NCBI GenBank assembly: GCA_017509985.1
Contig: JAFWOE010000031.1
Coordinates: 1-64,000 of the forward strand
Direction of reading: 5' to 3'
Source: Lachnospiraceae bacterium
Lineage (GTDB): Bacteria > Bacillota > Clostridia > Lachnospirales > Lachnospiraceae
DNA: 64,000 nt
The notes under the pieces are model-generated. The model had not been told where the DNA came from and did no database searches. It saw only the letters and a list, made by a program, of their open reading frames with translations. Both the position numbers and the translations under genes were made by a program. Shown one piece after another: positions 35,116-44,372 of the stretch. The stretch's first letter is position 1; each line of letters starts with the position of its first letter.

Positions 35116-36487
35116 CTGTATACTCTCCGCTGACAGTTATTCTGACTGCTTTTTCTGTATTTTCGGTAATTTTTGCGCTGTCCCCCATCCGGTATCCGAT
35201 CACCCAGTGGACCGTGCTCCCTTCGGCAAGAAGAAGGATCCGTCCACGGTCGGCGGAAGAGATCCGGCGGTCCATGAAAAATTCCTTCAGTTTCTTGGAA
35301 TTCTGTCCGTCCCCGATCAGGATCCGGTCTCCCGGCCTTCTGGTTCTCAGCACACAATTACGGTTTATTTTATCATAATCAAAACATTTCGTATATTGAT
35401 TTTTTTCTTCTTTCAGTTCGGGGGAGCACGGAATGATCTCTGAACGGATCACAGCACCCCCTGCCCGGATCTCCGCTTCGGGTATAAACGGGATCTCATC
35501 TTCAAATTCCCGTTCTTCCGATTTCCGAAGGATCGTCACGCCCTCGTAACCTGCCTCCGCGCGCAGTCCGAACGGAAGATCGGCGCCGCGTCCTTTCTGA
35601 CCGCAAAAAAGATCCCGGACGCTCTCAATATTGGTCCGTGACAGATCCTTTGACTTTCCGGAAAGGCGTTCCACGCATCTTTTGATCACCGTTGAGACGA
35701 TCAGCGGATTTTCTTCCGTAAGGTCCGGATGGAGGATAAAACGGTCATGAAGTTCCGTAACGGATCTGTCAAAGCAGGCCCCGGTCATTTCATCCAGGAT
35801 CTCTTCTGCTCTCGCTAGATCCGAGGACAGTTCATAAATATGGTCCACGATTTTTTCATTTACGCCTTTTTCCAGCGAGGGGATCACCGTCCCGCGGATG
35901 TAATTCCGGGTGTATGTCTCGTCGGTATTGGTGGCGTCCGTGCACCAGTGCGCCCCTCTTCGGGCCAGTTCGCTTTCGATCTCCTGTCTGTTTGCGAAAA
36001 GAAGCGGACGGATGATCCTGCCGCTGACCGGCCGGATCGCCGCAAGGCCGTTAACGGAACAGCCGCGGGCAAGATTGAACAGAAAAGTCTCTGCAAGGTC
36101 GTTCCTGTGATGCGCCAGAGCGACCCGGTCACAGCCTTCCGAAAGGCACTGTCCGGCGATTTCGGAACGAAGGATACGGCCGGTCTCTTCCAGCCCAATA
36201 CGGCGTTTCCTGGCTTCTTCTGCGACATCCGTGCTGAACAGCTTCAGCCTGACGTTTTTTTCATTGCAGAGGGCCTTTACGAAGGCTTCGTCGCGCAGGC
36301 TGTCCTGCCCGCGAAGATTATGATTCAGGTGAAAGGCTTCAAGAGAAATACCCAGTTCTTCTTTCAGGTCCAGAAGAATTAAAAAAAGACAGACGGAGTC
36401 GGCCCCGCCTGACAGTCCGACGCAGACAGTATCTCCGCGGCGGACCATATGATTCTCTTTGATAAAGCACTTTACTTTTTCTTTCAT
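35096..36487 (-). CDS. tilS: tRNA(Ile) lysidine synthetase
   Basis: The 463-residue enzyme ligates lysine to C34 of tRNA-Ile(CAU) using ATP. The P-loop SGGADS lies near residue 27 and the LNHNLRG and LAHHRNDLAETFLFNL motifs follow. The C-terminal domain carries RRPGDRI and KKLKEFFMDRRI. It lies downstream of the divIC-like gene in the conserved cell-division/tRNA-modification string. Confidence 0.96.
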   Translation of the reverse strand: MKEKVKCFIKENHMVRRGDTVCVGLSGGADSVCLFLILLDLKEELGISLEAFHLNHNLRGQDSLRDEAFVKALCNEKNVRLKLFSTDVAEEARKRRIGLEETGRILRSEIAGQCLSEGCDRVALAHHRNDLAETFLFNLARGCSVNGLAAIRPVSGRIIRPLLFANRQEIESELARRGAHWCTDATNTDETYTRNYIRGTVIPSLEKGVNEKIVDHIYELSSDLARAEEILDEMTGACFDRSVTELHDRFILHPDLTEENPLIVSTVIKRCVERLSGKSKDLSRTNIESVRDLFCGQKGRGADLPFGLRAEAGYEGVTILRKSEEREFEDEIPFIPEAEIRAGGAVIRSEIIPCSPELKEEKNQYTKCFDYDKINRNCVLRTRRPGDRILIGDGQNSKKLKEFFMDRRISSADRGRILLLAEGSTVHWVIGYRMGDSAKITENTEKAVRITVSGEYTDEHKDP

Positions 36488-36493
36488 TTTTAA

Positions 36494-36516
36494 AGGGCGG
36501 TAGTTCCTACCGCCCT
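36494..36516 (-). other. Hairpin between divIC-like gene and tilS
   Basis: agggcggtag (36494-36503) and ctaccgccct (36507-36516) form a perfect 10-bp stem with a 3-nt loop, 7 bp upstream of the tilS start. The minus-strand tail has only three Ts, so it may be a weak terminator or an RNA-stability element, and it may hinder the tilS ribosome-binding site. Confidence 0.55.
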
Positions 36517-36527
36517 GTGATTCAAGA

Positions 36528-36845
36528 CTAATCTGCCTCTTTAAAAATAATCTCTCCGTCCTTTACCATGCCGAGCTTTTCTTTTGCCACCTGTTCAATG
36601 TATTCGTCACTGTTCATGTATTCTTCCAGTTCCTCGATTTCGACCGTCCGGTCTTTTTCTTCGAGGATCTGGTTCTGAAGGACAGCAGCCCGGTTCATAT
36701 TGTTGACGACCTTACTGTGCATGGACACCTTCAGTACCAGCAGGACCACAAGGAGTACTGCAACGACAAAGGTCACTAGGCGGATCGTATATCTCGCAGC
36801 GGAGACCTTTTTCTTATTCAAACTCGCCTGTCTGACATTCGACAT
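36528..36845 (-). CDS. DivIC/FtsB-like septum formation protein
   Basis: The 105-residue protein has a short cytoplasmic N-terminus, one membrane segment (about residues 22-42) and a coiled-coil then a short acidic C-terminal region (KEKLGMVKDGEIIF), the layout of FtsB/DivIC. These bitopic proteins join FtsL and FtsQ/DivIB in the divisome. Its position between rqcP and tilS is the usual one for divIC in Firmicutes. Confidence 0.88.
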   Translation of the reverse strand: MSNVRQASLNKKKVSAARYTIRLVTFVVAVLLVVLLVLKVSMHSKVVNNMNRAAVLQNQILEEKDRTVEIEELEEYMNSDEYIEQVAKEKLGMVKDGEIIFKEAD

Positions 36846-36866
36846 AGGATTCTCCGAAAAGGCCGA

Positions 36867-37106
36867 TTACAAATACCTTATCATTTCTCTTGCTTCTTCT
36901 TTCAGAGCGGTCTCTTTTACGGAAAGCACTTCCGCCCGTATGTTCCGGCTCCCGAGCCGGATCTCAATGACATCTCCGGCACGGACTTCGGCAGAGGCCT
37001 TGGCCGGTTTATCGTTCAGAAAAACTCTTCCGGCGTCGCAGGCTTCATTCGCGACCGTCCTTCTTTTTATCAGTCTGGAAACCTTAAGGTATTTATCCAA
37101 TCTCAT
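36867..37106 (-). CDS. rqcP: S4-domain RNA-binding protein RqcP (YabO)
   Basis: The 79-residue protein is essentially one S4 domain ([22 protein letters not shown]). RqcP/YabO stabilises tRNA on 50S subunits during ribosome quality control with RqcH. Its ATG overlaps the TGA of hup, so the two are translationally coupled. In sporulating relatives yabP and yabQ usually follow; here the divIC-like gene follows directly. Confidence 0.9.
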   Translation of the reverse strand: MRLDKYLKVSRLIKRRTVANEACDAGRVFLNDKPAKASAEVRAGDVIEIRLGSRNIRAEVLSVKETALKEEAREMIRYL

Positions 37107-37378
37107 CAGTTGATGGCATCTTTAAGAGCTTTGCCAGCCTTGAAGCGGGGAGCCTTGGATGCTTTGATCTCCATAGCTTCGCCGGTGAAGGGGTTTCTTC
37201 CGGTACGTGCTTCGCGTTCTGCAACTTCGAAGGTACCAAAACCAGTGATCTGTACTTTATCTCCATCCTTAAGAGCCTTCTCGGTAACGCCGATGAAAGC
37301 TGCAAGGACTTTAGCTGCCTCTGCTTCAGATACGTTTGCTTCTTTCGCGATTCCAGCGACTAATTCTTTTTTCTTCAT
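37106..37378 (-). CDS. hup: HU family DNA-binding protein
   Basis: The 90-residue histone-like protein bends and compacts DNA. Typical segments are [45 protein letters not shown] and the C-terminal [16 protein letters not shown]. The ATG at 37378 has AAGGAGA at good spacing; the frame extends upstream but that part is leader. It is the first gene of the hup-rqcP-divIC string. Confidence 0.96.
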   Translation of the reverse strand: MKKKELVAGIAKEANVSEAEAAKVLAAFIGVTEKALKDGDKVQITGFGTFEVAEREARTGRNPFTGEAMEIKASKAPRFKAGKALKDAIN

Positions 37379-37470
37379 TACAAATTTCTCCTTTAAAAAA
37401 CTAATAATTCGTACGCTGTATTTCTTAGAGCGCACTTGATAAAGCTTCCCTTCCGGGAGTTTCTTTGCAT

Positions 37471-37499
37471 ACTTTAAACTGAATAACCGGGTTTGTCAA
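37471..37499 (-). promoter_or_regulatory. Promoter of hup operon
   Basis: On the minus strand TTGACA (37494-37499) and TAAAGT (37471-37476) are 17 bp apart, about 93 bp upstream of the hup ATG, which leaves a leader of about 85 nt. Confidence 0.65.
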
Positions 37500-37519
37500 C
37501 AAAACACTTTGCGAAAGAA

Positions 37520-37548
37520 GGTTTTTCTGCTGTTTTAAACAGAAAACC
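37520..37548 (-). terminator. Probable terminator of the phosphohexomutase gene
   Basis: An AT-rich hairpin directly after the stop codon pairs ggttttt/aaaaacc-type arms around ctgttt/aaacag (37520-37548). It is followed by TTCTTTC on the minus strand. Confidence 0.5.
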
Positions 37549-37549
37549 G

Positions 37550-39274
37550 TTAAATTTCAGCAAGTTTTGCCACATTTTTCTTCATTTCTTCCGTTTCCCT
37601 GCCGGCGTCTGCTTCCGAAGCCGACCGGATCCCGAAATACAATTTGATCTTGGGCTCAGTCCCGGAAGGCCGCACCGCGACCCAGCCGTCATTTTCAAGA
37701 TCATAATAAAGCACGTTTGCGGAAGGAAGTCCTGTTCCGGTTTCGGCACCGCTTCCGCAGTCCAGGATCTTTCCGGATTTGTAATCCCGGATCCGTTTCA
37801 CTTCATAGGCCCCGATCCGGGACGGCGGGTTCTTTCTCAGATTCTCCATGATCGCCGCAATATGATTCAGTCCTTCGATCCCGGCCATGGTCAGTGAAGC
37901 CACATTCTCCGAATAATAACCGACCCGGCTGTAAATACCTTCCAGGATATCGTTCAGGGTAAGCCCTTTGGATCTCGCATAAGCCGCCGTTTCACAGAGT
38001 CCCATGGACGCAGCGACCGCATCCTTATCCCGGGCATATGTCCCGAAAAGACAGCCGTAGCTTTCTTCAAAACCGAAAAGGAAGGTGCCGTCCTTTTCCT
38101 GTTCCATACGCAGCATTTCCCTACCGATGTATTTAAAGCCGGTCAGGACCTCTACGAATTTCACGCCGTAGCTTTCCGCGATGGCTTTCGACATGTTCGT
38201 CGAAACGATGCTGGTAACCAGTTCCCCGTCTGCCGGGAGGATCCCGAGTTCTTTTCTCCGGGCCAGCTGGTATTCCCCGATCAGGCAGCCGGAGACATTA
38301 CCGTTCAGGTCTTTATAAACTCCTTTATCGATCCGGATCCGTACGCCGAGCCGGTCGGCATCCGGGTCTGTAGCCAGGATCAGATCCGCATCCACTTCTT
38401 TTGCCAGCTCAAGGGCGGGAAGAAAAGCTTCTTCGGTTTCCGGATTCGGCGCTTTGACCGTCGGGAACGCGCCGTCCGGCTCTCTCTGGCTCTCGACGAC
38501 ATAGACCTGTTCAAAGCCGAGATCGGCCAGAATATGCGTTACCGGGACCAGGCCGGTTCCGTGCAGAGGCGTGTAAACGATCTTCAGTTCTTTCGCATAT
38601 TTCTTTATCTCTTCAGGTGAAAGGATGCAGTTCTTTACCGCTTCGTAATAAGCTTCATCCGCTTCCTGATCGATCGGGATGTAAAGGCCCTGCTGCAATG
38701 CTTCCTTTTTGTCCATCGTGCGTACCGAGCCGTAGCCACTGATCTTCTTCACCTCGGCCATGATCCCCGTATCATGCGGCGGCGTGATCTGCGCGCCGTC
38801 TTCCCAGTATACTTTATAGCCGTTGTATTCCGCGGGGTTATGGCTGGCCGTAATGTTGATCCCCGCCGTACAGCCGTAATACCGTACCGCGAAAGAAAGC
38901 TCGGGCGTCGGCCGGAGCGAAGTAAATACATAAGCCCGTATCCCGTTGGCAGCCAGACAAAGTGCCGCCTCATCCGCAAATTCCGGAGACATATGCCTGG
39001 AATCGTAGGATACCGCAACTCCCTTCTCTTTATTCCCGGTCAGGATGATATAGTTCGCGAGGCCCTGGGTAGCCTTGCGGACCGTATATTTGTTCATGCG
39101 GTTCGTTCCTGCCCCGATGATCCCTCGAAGCCCTGCCGTGCCGAATTCCAGTTCGGTATAAAAGCGTTCTTCGATTTCTTTTTCATCGCCGGCAATGCTC
39201 CGTAGTTCCTTTTTCGTCTCTTCGTCAAAATAGGGATCCTCGAGCCATGCACTGTAAACATCTTTTGCGTTCAT
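37550..39274 (-). CDS. Phosphoglucomutase/phosphomannomutase
   Basis: The 574-residue alpha-D-phosphohexomutase interconverts hexose 1- and 6-phosphates. The phosphoserine loop TASHNPAEYNGYK (about 141-153), metal loop DPDADRLGVRI, sugar loop GFEESYG and phosphate loop RPSGTEPKIK are all present. The length fits the PgcA/YhxB-like type of Firmicutes. With GlgP it would link glycogen breakdown to glycolysis, and it can feed UDP-sugars to the glycan locus. It stands 24 bp after cca on the minus strand, so the two probably share a transcript. Confidence 0.93.
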   Translation of the reverse strand: MNAKDVYSAWLEDPYFDEETKKELRSIAGDEKEIEERFYTELEFGTAGLRGIIGAGTNRMNKYTVRKATQGLANYIILTGNKEKGVAVSYDSRHMSPEFADEAALCLAANGIRAYVFTSLRPTPELSFAVRYYGCTAGINITASHNPAEYNGYKVYWEDGAQITPPHDTGIMAEVKKISGYGSVRTMDKKEALQQGLYIPIDQEADEAYYEAVKNCILSPEEIKKYAKELKIVYTPLHGTGLVPVTHILADLGFEQVYVVESQREPDGAFPTVKAPNPETEEAFLPALELAKEVDADLILATDPDADRLGVRIRIDKGVYKDLNGNVSGCLIGEYQLARRKELGILPADGELVTSIVSTNMSKAIAESYGVKFVEVLTGFKYIGREMLRMEQEKDGTFLFGFEESYGCLFGTYARDKDAVAASMGLCETAAYARSKGLTLNDILEGIYSRVGYYSENVASLTMAGIEGLNHIAAIMENLRKNPPSRIGAYEVKRIRDYKSGKILDCGSGAETGTGLPSANVLYYDLENDGWVAVRPSGTEPKIKLYFGIRSASEADAGRETEEMKKNVAKLAEI

Positions 39275-39298
39275 ATCTTTCCTCCGTACAGCAGTGTC

Positions 39299-40657
39299 CT
39301 ACATTTTTTTTGCCTGCAGAAATGCATCTGCATGTTCTCTAATAAAACCGACAAGGTATTCTTTATTATTAAGAGTATGATCTTTGAGCACTTCATTCAG
39401 CGCGGCATTTAAGGCCTCTCCCACAGCCGGCCCTTTCGGGAGTCCTGCCTCCAGCAGATCCATTCCGGAAACCGCAAGTTCTTTCAGATTCGTGCAGTCG
39501 CCCCGTTCACAGATACGCTTATAGAGCTTTTCGGTCCGTACGATCCGGTCCAGCTTCTCTTCTTTCCGGTAATCGCTCTGCCCCGCAAGATCGGCTCTCT
39601 GGACCAGGAAGAACGGTTCCATCAGCTCTTTTCCGAGCCCGTTGACCAGTCTGCGGACATTTTCCTCGTTCGGATCGAGATGCCAGTCATGATAACGGAT
39701 CAGTTTTGAGACAATGCGGATCGTTTTGTTGTCCAGCTTCAGCCTTTTCATGATATCGCCCGCCAGGTGGACGGAAGCAACGGCATGCATTTTAAAATGA
39801 TCGATCCCCTTTTCGTCCCGGTTATGGCACTGAGGTTTCCCGATATCATGCATAAGCATCGTCAGCCTCAGCGTCTTATCGGCAGGAATACTCTGCATCG
39901 TCCGGATGGTATGAATGCCCACGCTGCCGAAGTGATGCTTTGTGTTCTGCGGCGTATTCATCATTGCATCGAATTCCGGGAGGATGACTCTGGTCACCCC
40001 GGCCTCATACGCTGTCAGGAGCGTCTCCGGGGAGTCGGATGCGATCGTCTTTATCAGTTCCGCACAGATCCTCTCCGCACTGATATTGGAAAGAAGCGGT
40101 GCGAGCTTTTTGATCGCCTCTGCCGTGGAATCTTCTATGGAAAAGCCCAGCTGTGCCGAAAAACGGATCGCCCGAAGGATGCGGAGGGCATCTTCCATAA
40201 AACGGTCCGTGGCATTTCCCACACACCGGATGATCTTCCGCTCAATATCACCGATACCATCGTACGGATCCACGACCCCGTCGCTGTCATTGTAGGCAAT
40301 GGCGTTTACCGTGAAATCCCTCCTCAGCAGGTCTTCCTTCAGATCCGAAGCATAGATCACTTCTTTCGGATGACGGAAATCGATATATTCGCCGTCGATC
40401 CGGTAGGTCGTGACTTCGTAGGCACCGTCCGGCAGAAGGATCGTTACCGTTCCGTGCTCGATGCCCGTATCGACCGAACGCCGGAAAAGCTTTTTAACTT
40501 CATGCGGCTTCGCCGATGTAGTAATATCCCAGTCATGGGGATTCCTTCCCATGACCGAATCCCGGATGCAGCCGCCTACCGCAAAGGCCTCGTATCCGTT
40601 TTTATTTAAAGTCTCTATAATCTGTTTTACGCCTTCCGGCATCTTTATAGTAATCAT
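39299..40657 (-). CDS. cca: CCA tRNA nucleotidyltransferase with HD domain
   Basis: The 452-residue class II enzyme adds or repairs the tRNA 3' CCA end. The head domain carries GGCIRDSVMGRNPHDWDIT and the RRDFTVNAIAY motif. A C-terminal HD phosphohydrolase-like domain contains LMHDIGKP. The upstream gap (40658-40743) separates it from the glycan locus and contains a TATAAT-like box near 40670 with no convincing -35. Confidence 0.93.
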   Translation of the reverse strand: MITIKMPEGVKQIIETLNKNGYEAFAVGGCIRDSVMGRNPHDWDITTSAKPHEVKKLFRRSVDTGIEHGTVTILLPDGAYEVTTYRIDGEYIDFRHPKEVIYASDLKEDLLRRDFTVNAIAYNDSDGVVDPYDGIGDIERKIIRCVGNATDRFMEDALRILRAIRFSAQLGFSIEDSTAEAIKKLAPLLSNISAERICAELIKTIASDSPETLLTAYEAGVTRVILPEFDAMMNTPQNTKHHFGSVGIHTIRTMQSIPADKTLRLTMLMHDIGKPQCHNRDEKGIDHFKMHAVASVHLAGDIMKRLKLDNKTIRIVSKLIRYHDWHLDPNEENVRRLVNGLGKELMEPFFLVQRADLAGQSDYRKEEKLDRIVRTEKLYKRICERGDCTNLKELAVSGMDLLEAGLPKGPAVGEALNAALNEVLKDHTLNNKEYLVGFIREHADAFLQAKKM

Positions 40658-40743
40658 ATCTTATTGAATTATAGGATATTTACGGTCAAAGCCCGATGAT
40701 CAACATTATTGCAAAAACAATTGTAAATATCCATCATTTATTA

Positions 40744-42408
40744 TCATTGCAGACCGATATCTTTAAAAGCATATTGAGAATCTTTGCTGCCTGAAAAATC
40801 GATATAACCGCCATGGAATATTACCGTTACCGGTCCGGAGATGTTTTTAATGTTGATTCCATAACTGTGCCATTCATCATCAAGGTTTTTATAGTTAAGA
40901 GCAAAGGACCCCAAAACATTTCCGGAGCTGTCATAAATATATACACCGGGCTGACCATGATCTTTTATTTTTCTTCCTTGAAAAACCAGCCACTCAGATC
41001 CTTCATCAAGATCGATTTCCATTCGTAATCCGCAATAGTCTTTCTGATAAAGATAATCGGCTATATCCAGTTCTTTGGGATCCTGATAATCACGCTGGAG
41101 TGTTCCCCGGCAAACAATCTCCGGCTGCTTTGACTGAGACTCATTTTTAAGCTCCGCATTGCTTAACAGACCGTTCTTAATTAAATCTTCGCTTAAAGGT
41201 GTAAAATATGCAGTGTCAGCCAATTCATTCAAAAGATTATAAAAGGCCTGCTCATCCTGAACATAGTCTTCCTGTTCTGTCAGATAACTGTAATCAAACG
41301 ATAAATAAAACTGACGGACTTGGTCGAGATAGTCCTGATAATTATCTTGTTTTAACTGATATTTCCCTTCTTTTATGTATTTTAAAATAAGCGTATTGAT
41401 CCAGCCTCCGTAATGGATCTCATCTTTATAATTATTCAGGTCCGTAGTTATATCTGTCATCAAATCAAATGAAAAGATATGAATATTGGGACATTTCAAC
41501 ATTTCTTCAACAGCGATCTTCTCTATATCCAGATTCATATCCAGTCTGTCTTTTTCCATTCTCTCCTGCCACCAAGCCGCACTATATGGAAGAATAATGC
41601 TGTAAAAGTCAACATCCGGATATTCCTCCGCTATGGAGGTAATGTTCTGCCTTACATTCTCTCTTATCATCTGTTTTTGATTTTCAGTCAGATATGTTAA
41701 CTCTGCATTTTTATTCTGTTCCTCTGCAGCACTCATTTCCGTACTGTCGGCACTGCCTTCTCCTGCTTCGTCGATTCTCTTTTTTCTCAGTACGGCATTT
41801 TTTCCATAAGTCATTTGATCAGACCAGTATGAGTAGTCGTCAAACGAAGTTATGCCCGGAGCTGCACCCTCCGCTCGCTCTTTAAGCATCTTGTATATTC
41901 TTAAAAAGACTACATCTCTGTTAAACAAATAGTACACATCATCGAAAGGATTCTGATTATAGAGATACGTAGGAAACTCTCCCAGGTCCGTACGCAGATA
42001 ATCTTTCTCCTGAAGAAAATTCCCTATCACAAATCCCCGGAAAACAGTTTTTAACCCTGAGTTTTCCTGCAAAGCCTTTCTTATCAAATCCCCGGTTTCT
42101 TTATTTGTTGTTCCTGACAGTGGCAATTTTACAGAAGATGCCTCAAAAAGCCGATCCACATCGGTCGTTTTGAAATTCTGAGTCATGGAATTGCCTATGA
42201 TAATAGTATCATAATCAAAATGCTTTATTATTCCGTCATTCTGACTTCGTTCATTGTCCAGTTCATAATAGAATTTTTCGATAAGTGGTTTATGATAATG
42301 GAAAAAAGGATCCAGATAGGAAACGCCGGCTGCAATCGCTGCAAGAACAGCCGCTAAAACGATAAAGTATATGATGAGCCAGTTTCTGGCTTTCAGTTCT
42401 TTCTTCAT
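40744..42408 (-). CDS. SGNH-like membrane-anchored protein, probable MBOAT partner
   Basis: The 554-residue protein has one N-terminal membrane segment (about residues 12-32) followed by an extracellular domain. TIIIGNSMTQNF (about 69-80) looks like the nucleophile block of SGNH/GDSL-type folds such as DltD or AlgJ/X, and IHYGG plus a C-terminal beta-sandwich-like region follow. Together with the MBOAT gene just upstream (20 bp) it would transfer O-acyl groups from the membrane enzyme to an extracellular polymer. A catalytic His/Asp pair could not be assigned with confidence. If the MBOAT gene is dead this partner may also be idle. Confidence 0.6.
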   Translation of the reverse strand: MKKELKARNWLIIYFIVLAAVLAAIAAGVSYLDPFFHYHKPLIEKFYYELDNERSQNDGIIKHFDYDTIIIGNSMTQNFKTTDVDRLFEASSVKLPLSGTTNKETGDLIRKALQENSGLKTVFRGFVIGNFLQEKDYLRTDLGEFPTYLYNQNPFDDVYYLFNRDVVFLRIYKMLKERAEGAAPGITSFDDYSYWSDQMTYGKNAVLRKKRIDEAGEGSADSTEMSAAEEQNKNAELTYLTENQKQMIRENVRQNITSIAEEYPDVDFYSIILPYSAAWWQERMEKDRLDMNLDIEKIAVEEMLKCPNIHIFSFDLMTDITTDLNNYKDEIHYGGWINTLILKYIKEGKYQLKQDNYQDYLDQVRQFYLSFDYSYLTEQEDYVQDEQAFYNLLNELADTAYFTPLSEDLIKNGLLSNAELKNESQSKQPEIVCRGTLQRDYQDPKELDIADYLYQKDYCGLRMEIDLDEGSEWLVFQGRKIKDHGQPGVYIYDSSGNVLGSFALNYKNLDDEWHSYGINIKNISGPVTVIFHGGYIDFSGSKDSQYAFKDIGLQ

Positions 42409-42428
42409 TTGTTTTATTCCTGAAATCG

Positions 42429-43891
42429 TTAAAAATTAAAATATCTGAATGCAGATTCGGATCCAAGGCTCAGCATTGCCCAAACAAAGAGAATAATTGC
42501 CGGGATAATACTCGCCGCCGAGTTTGAAAACTTTCTTTTTATATTATTTTCAGGCACCAGACAAATAATAAATCCAACAACCATAAAAACAAACAATGAC
42601 AGCCCTCGAACCATCTCATTAACCGAGGTAAGATGAAACAGATCAAATATCAAAGTACTGTCAGCAGTATTAAATGTATCGATCAATCCCCAGGATACCC
42701 ATGTTGACTGAAAACTGAATATTTTCCCTAATACTTCTCCCCATTTTGGAATCGTATCCACTATAAACAGAAGTCTGAGCAGGCACGTAGTCAAAAACAT
42801 TCCAAGCCATCTTGCAGCCGGATGAATCCCCTGAGCCTTTTTGCCCAGGGCTCGGTCCATGCATGTAAACACTCCATGGAAAAGGCCCCAGATAATCATT
42901 GTCCAGGTTGCTCCATGCCAAAACCCGGTTACGAAAAAACAACCATTATGTTAAAATATGTTCTGAGTTTACCTTTTCTGCTTCCTCCTAAAGGAATATA
43001 TATGTATTTTATAAAAAATTTTCCCAGAGTGATATGCCATCGTCCCCAGAACTCCCGAATGGATAATGACTTAAACGGGGAATCGAAATTAACAGGAAGA
43101 TCGATATTCAGCATAAGCGAAACACCTGCTGCCATATCACAATATCCGCTGAAATCAAAATAAACTACGAATGCATAGCACAGCATAACAATAATCAGAT
43201 CCATGGAAGTTGCGGCATCCAGATTTGCGGAGCCCCATGCAACTGCTGCATTAAATGTATCGCATAATATCAGTTTTTTGAACAATCCGTAATTAAAAAG
43301 CTTGATACCCCTTATCAGATTTTCCGGATTTACCTGTTTTCTGCTTTTATCTGAAAACTGCGGGATCAATACTCCCGGTTCAACGATCGGGCCCATAAGT
43401 ATCTTCGGGAAATACAAAACATATAAAATGTAATCCGGGAAACCGGATACCCTGTACAGGGATAAAGGAAGCTCTCCTTTATAAGAATTGACCAGGAATG
43501 CGATCTGCTGGAATGTAAAGAAGCTTATACCCAGGGGCATTATCAGCTCTTTTGAAATGAAACGTGTATGAAACACCTGATTTATATTAGCAATAAAGAA
43601 CCCGGTATATTTATAATAGAACAGCAGCCCTATATTAATCAGGATCCCTATTGCCAATACACCTTTTTTTGCCTTCCTGTCCGCAATCAAATAGCAGCTG
43701 ATCCAATAATTGATCAGACAGTCGGCACAAAGCAGAAAAAGGAATTTCCAATTCCCGTATCCGTAAAACAGCATGGATGCTAGAATTAAAAACACTTTGC
43801 CGAATGCATTATTTATTCGATTAAATATAAAATATCCTATTACAACACACGGGAGAAATAATAGAATAAATATATATGAATTGAATTGCAT
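42429..43891 (-). pseudogene. MBOAT family O-acyltransferase disrupted by a single-base frameshift
   Basis: The upstream part (42929-43891, 320 codons) carries the N-terminal membrane segments and the IPLGGSRKG motif of AlgI/DltB-like MBOAT proteins, then ends in NIMVVF-S-stop. Adding one T to the T6 run (minus strand; A-run at 42934-42939) restores the frame into FVTGFWHGATWTMIIWGLFHG, with the conserved histidine, and the 156-residue tail (42429-42899). The intact protein would have about 486 residues. The frame is lost just before the catalytic His. Options are a real mutation, slippage-based switching or a sequencing error. MBOAT enzymes O-acetylate surface polysaccharides. Confidence 0.8.
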
Positions 43892-44372
43892 AACAAATGC
43901 CGGTATTCTCTTTGCTGTTTACTGTTTGGCAACAATAGTATATATTCCGATGATCCCGGCAGTTAGTCTTTCGGGTATCAATCTGCTGAATGAGTGACTA
44001 CTCTGATTGATTTCTAATAATTCTGGTTATATTTTACATTGAATCAGGAAGAAATTCTACAGTTACTTTGAAATACCGCGATAAGGCCTTCCAAGCCCCG
44101 GTTCGGATCAGGTGATCCGTGCCGGAGCTGAGGGAACATACAGTCAAAAAACATTGAAAATCCAAGCAAAAGACACTGCGATCATTTTGAATCAAAAGAA
44201 AACCGCAAAATCATCTCATGCCTGACAGAATAGAAGTTCTCCTCTTGCAGCTAAACCACAGGAGGTACTTTAACCTGATTTGTTTGTATCTTTATCTGAA
44301 AAGCAAAATATATTGCCGCCTGATTAAAATAACTGTCATCATAAAAGGCAATACATTTATCATTTCTGTTTT
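43892..44372. other. 481-bp gene-free gap inside the glycan locus
   Basis: No credible reading frame. It is AT-rich apart from a small GC island near 44080-44130, which holds a palindrome cggatca-gg-tgatccg (44104-44119). A TAAAAT box near 44030 on the minus strand could be a -10 for the MBOAT gene but lacks a convincing -35. The gap may carry a promoter for the MBOAT/SGNH pair or be the remains of a lost gene. Confidence 0.45.

Noticed and set aside
42670-42942. 90-codon frame spanning the MBOAT frameshift
   Set aside because: It is the third frame across the broken gene and matches no family; the natural MBOAT reading is split across two other frames.
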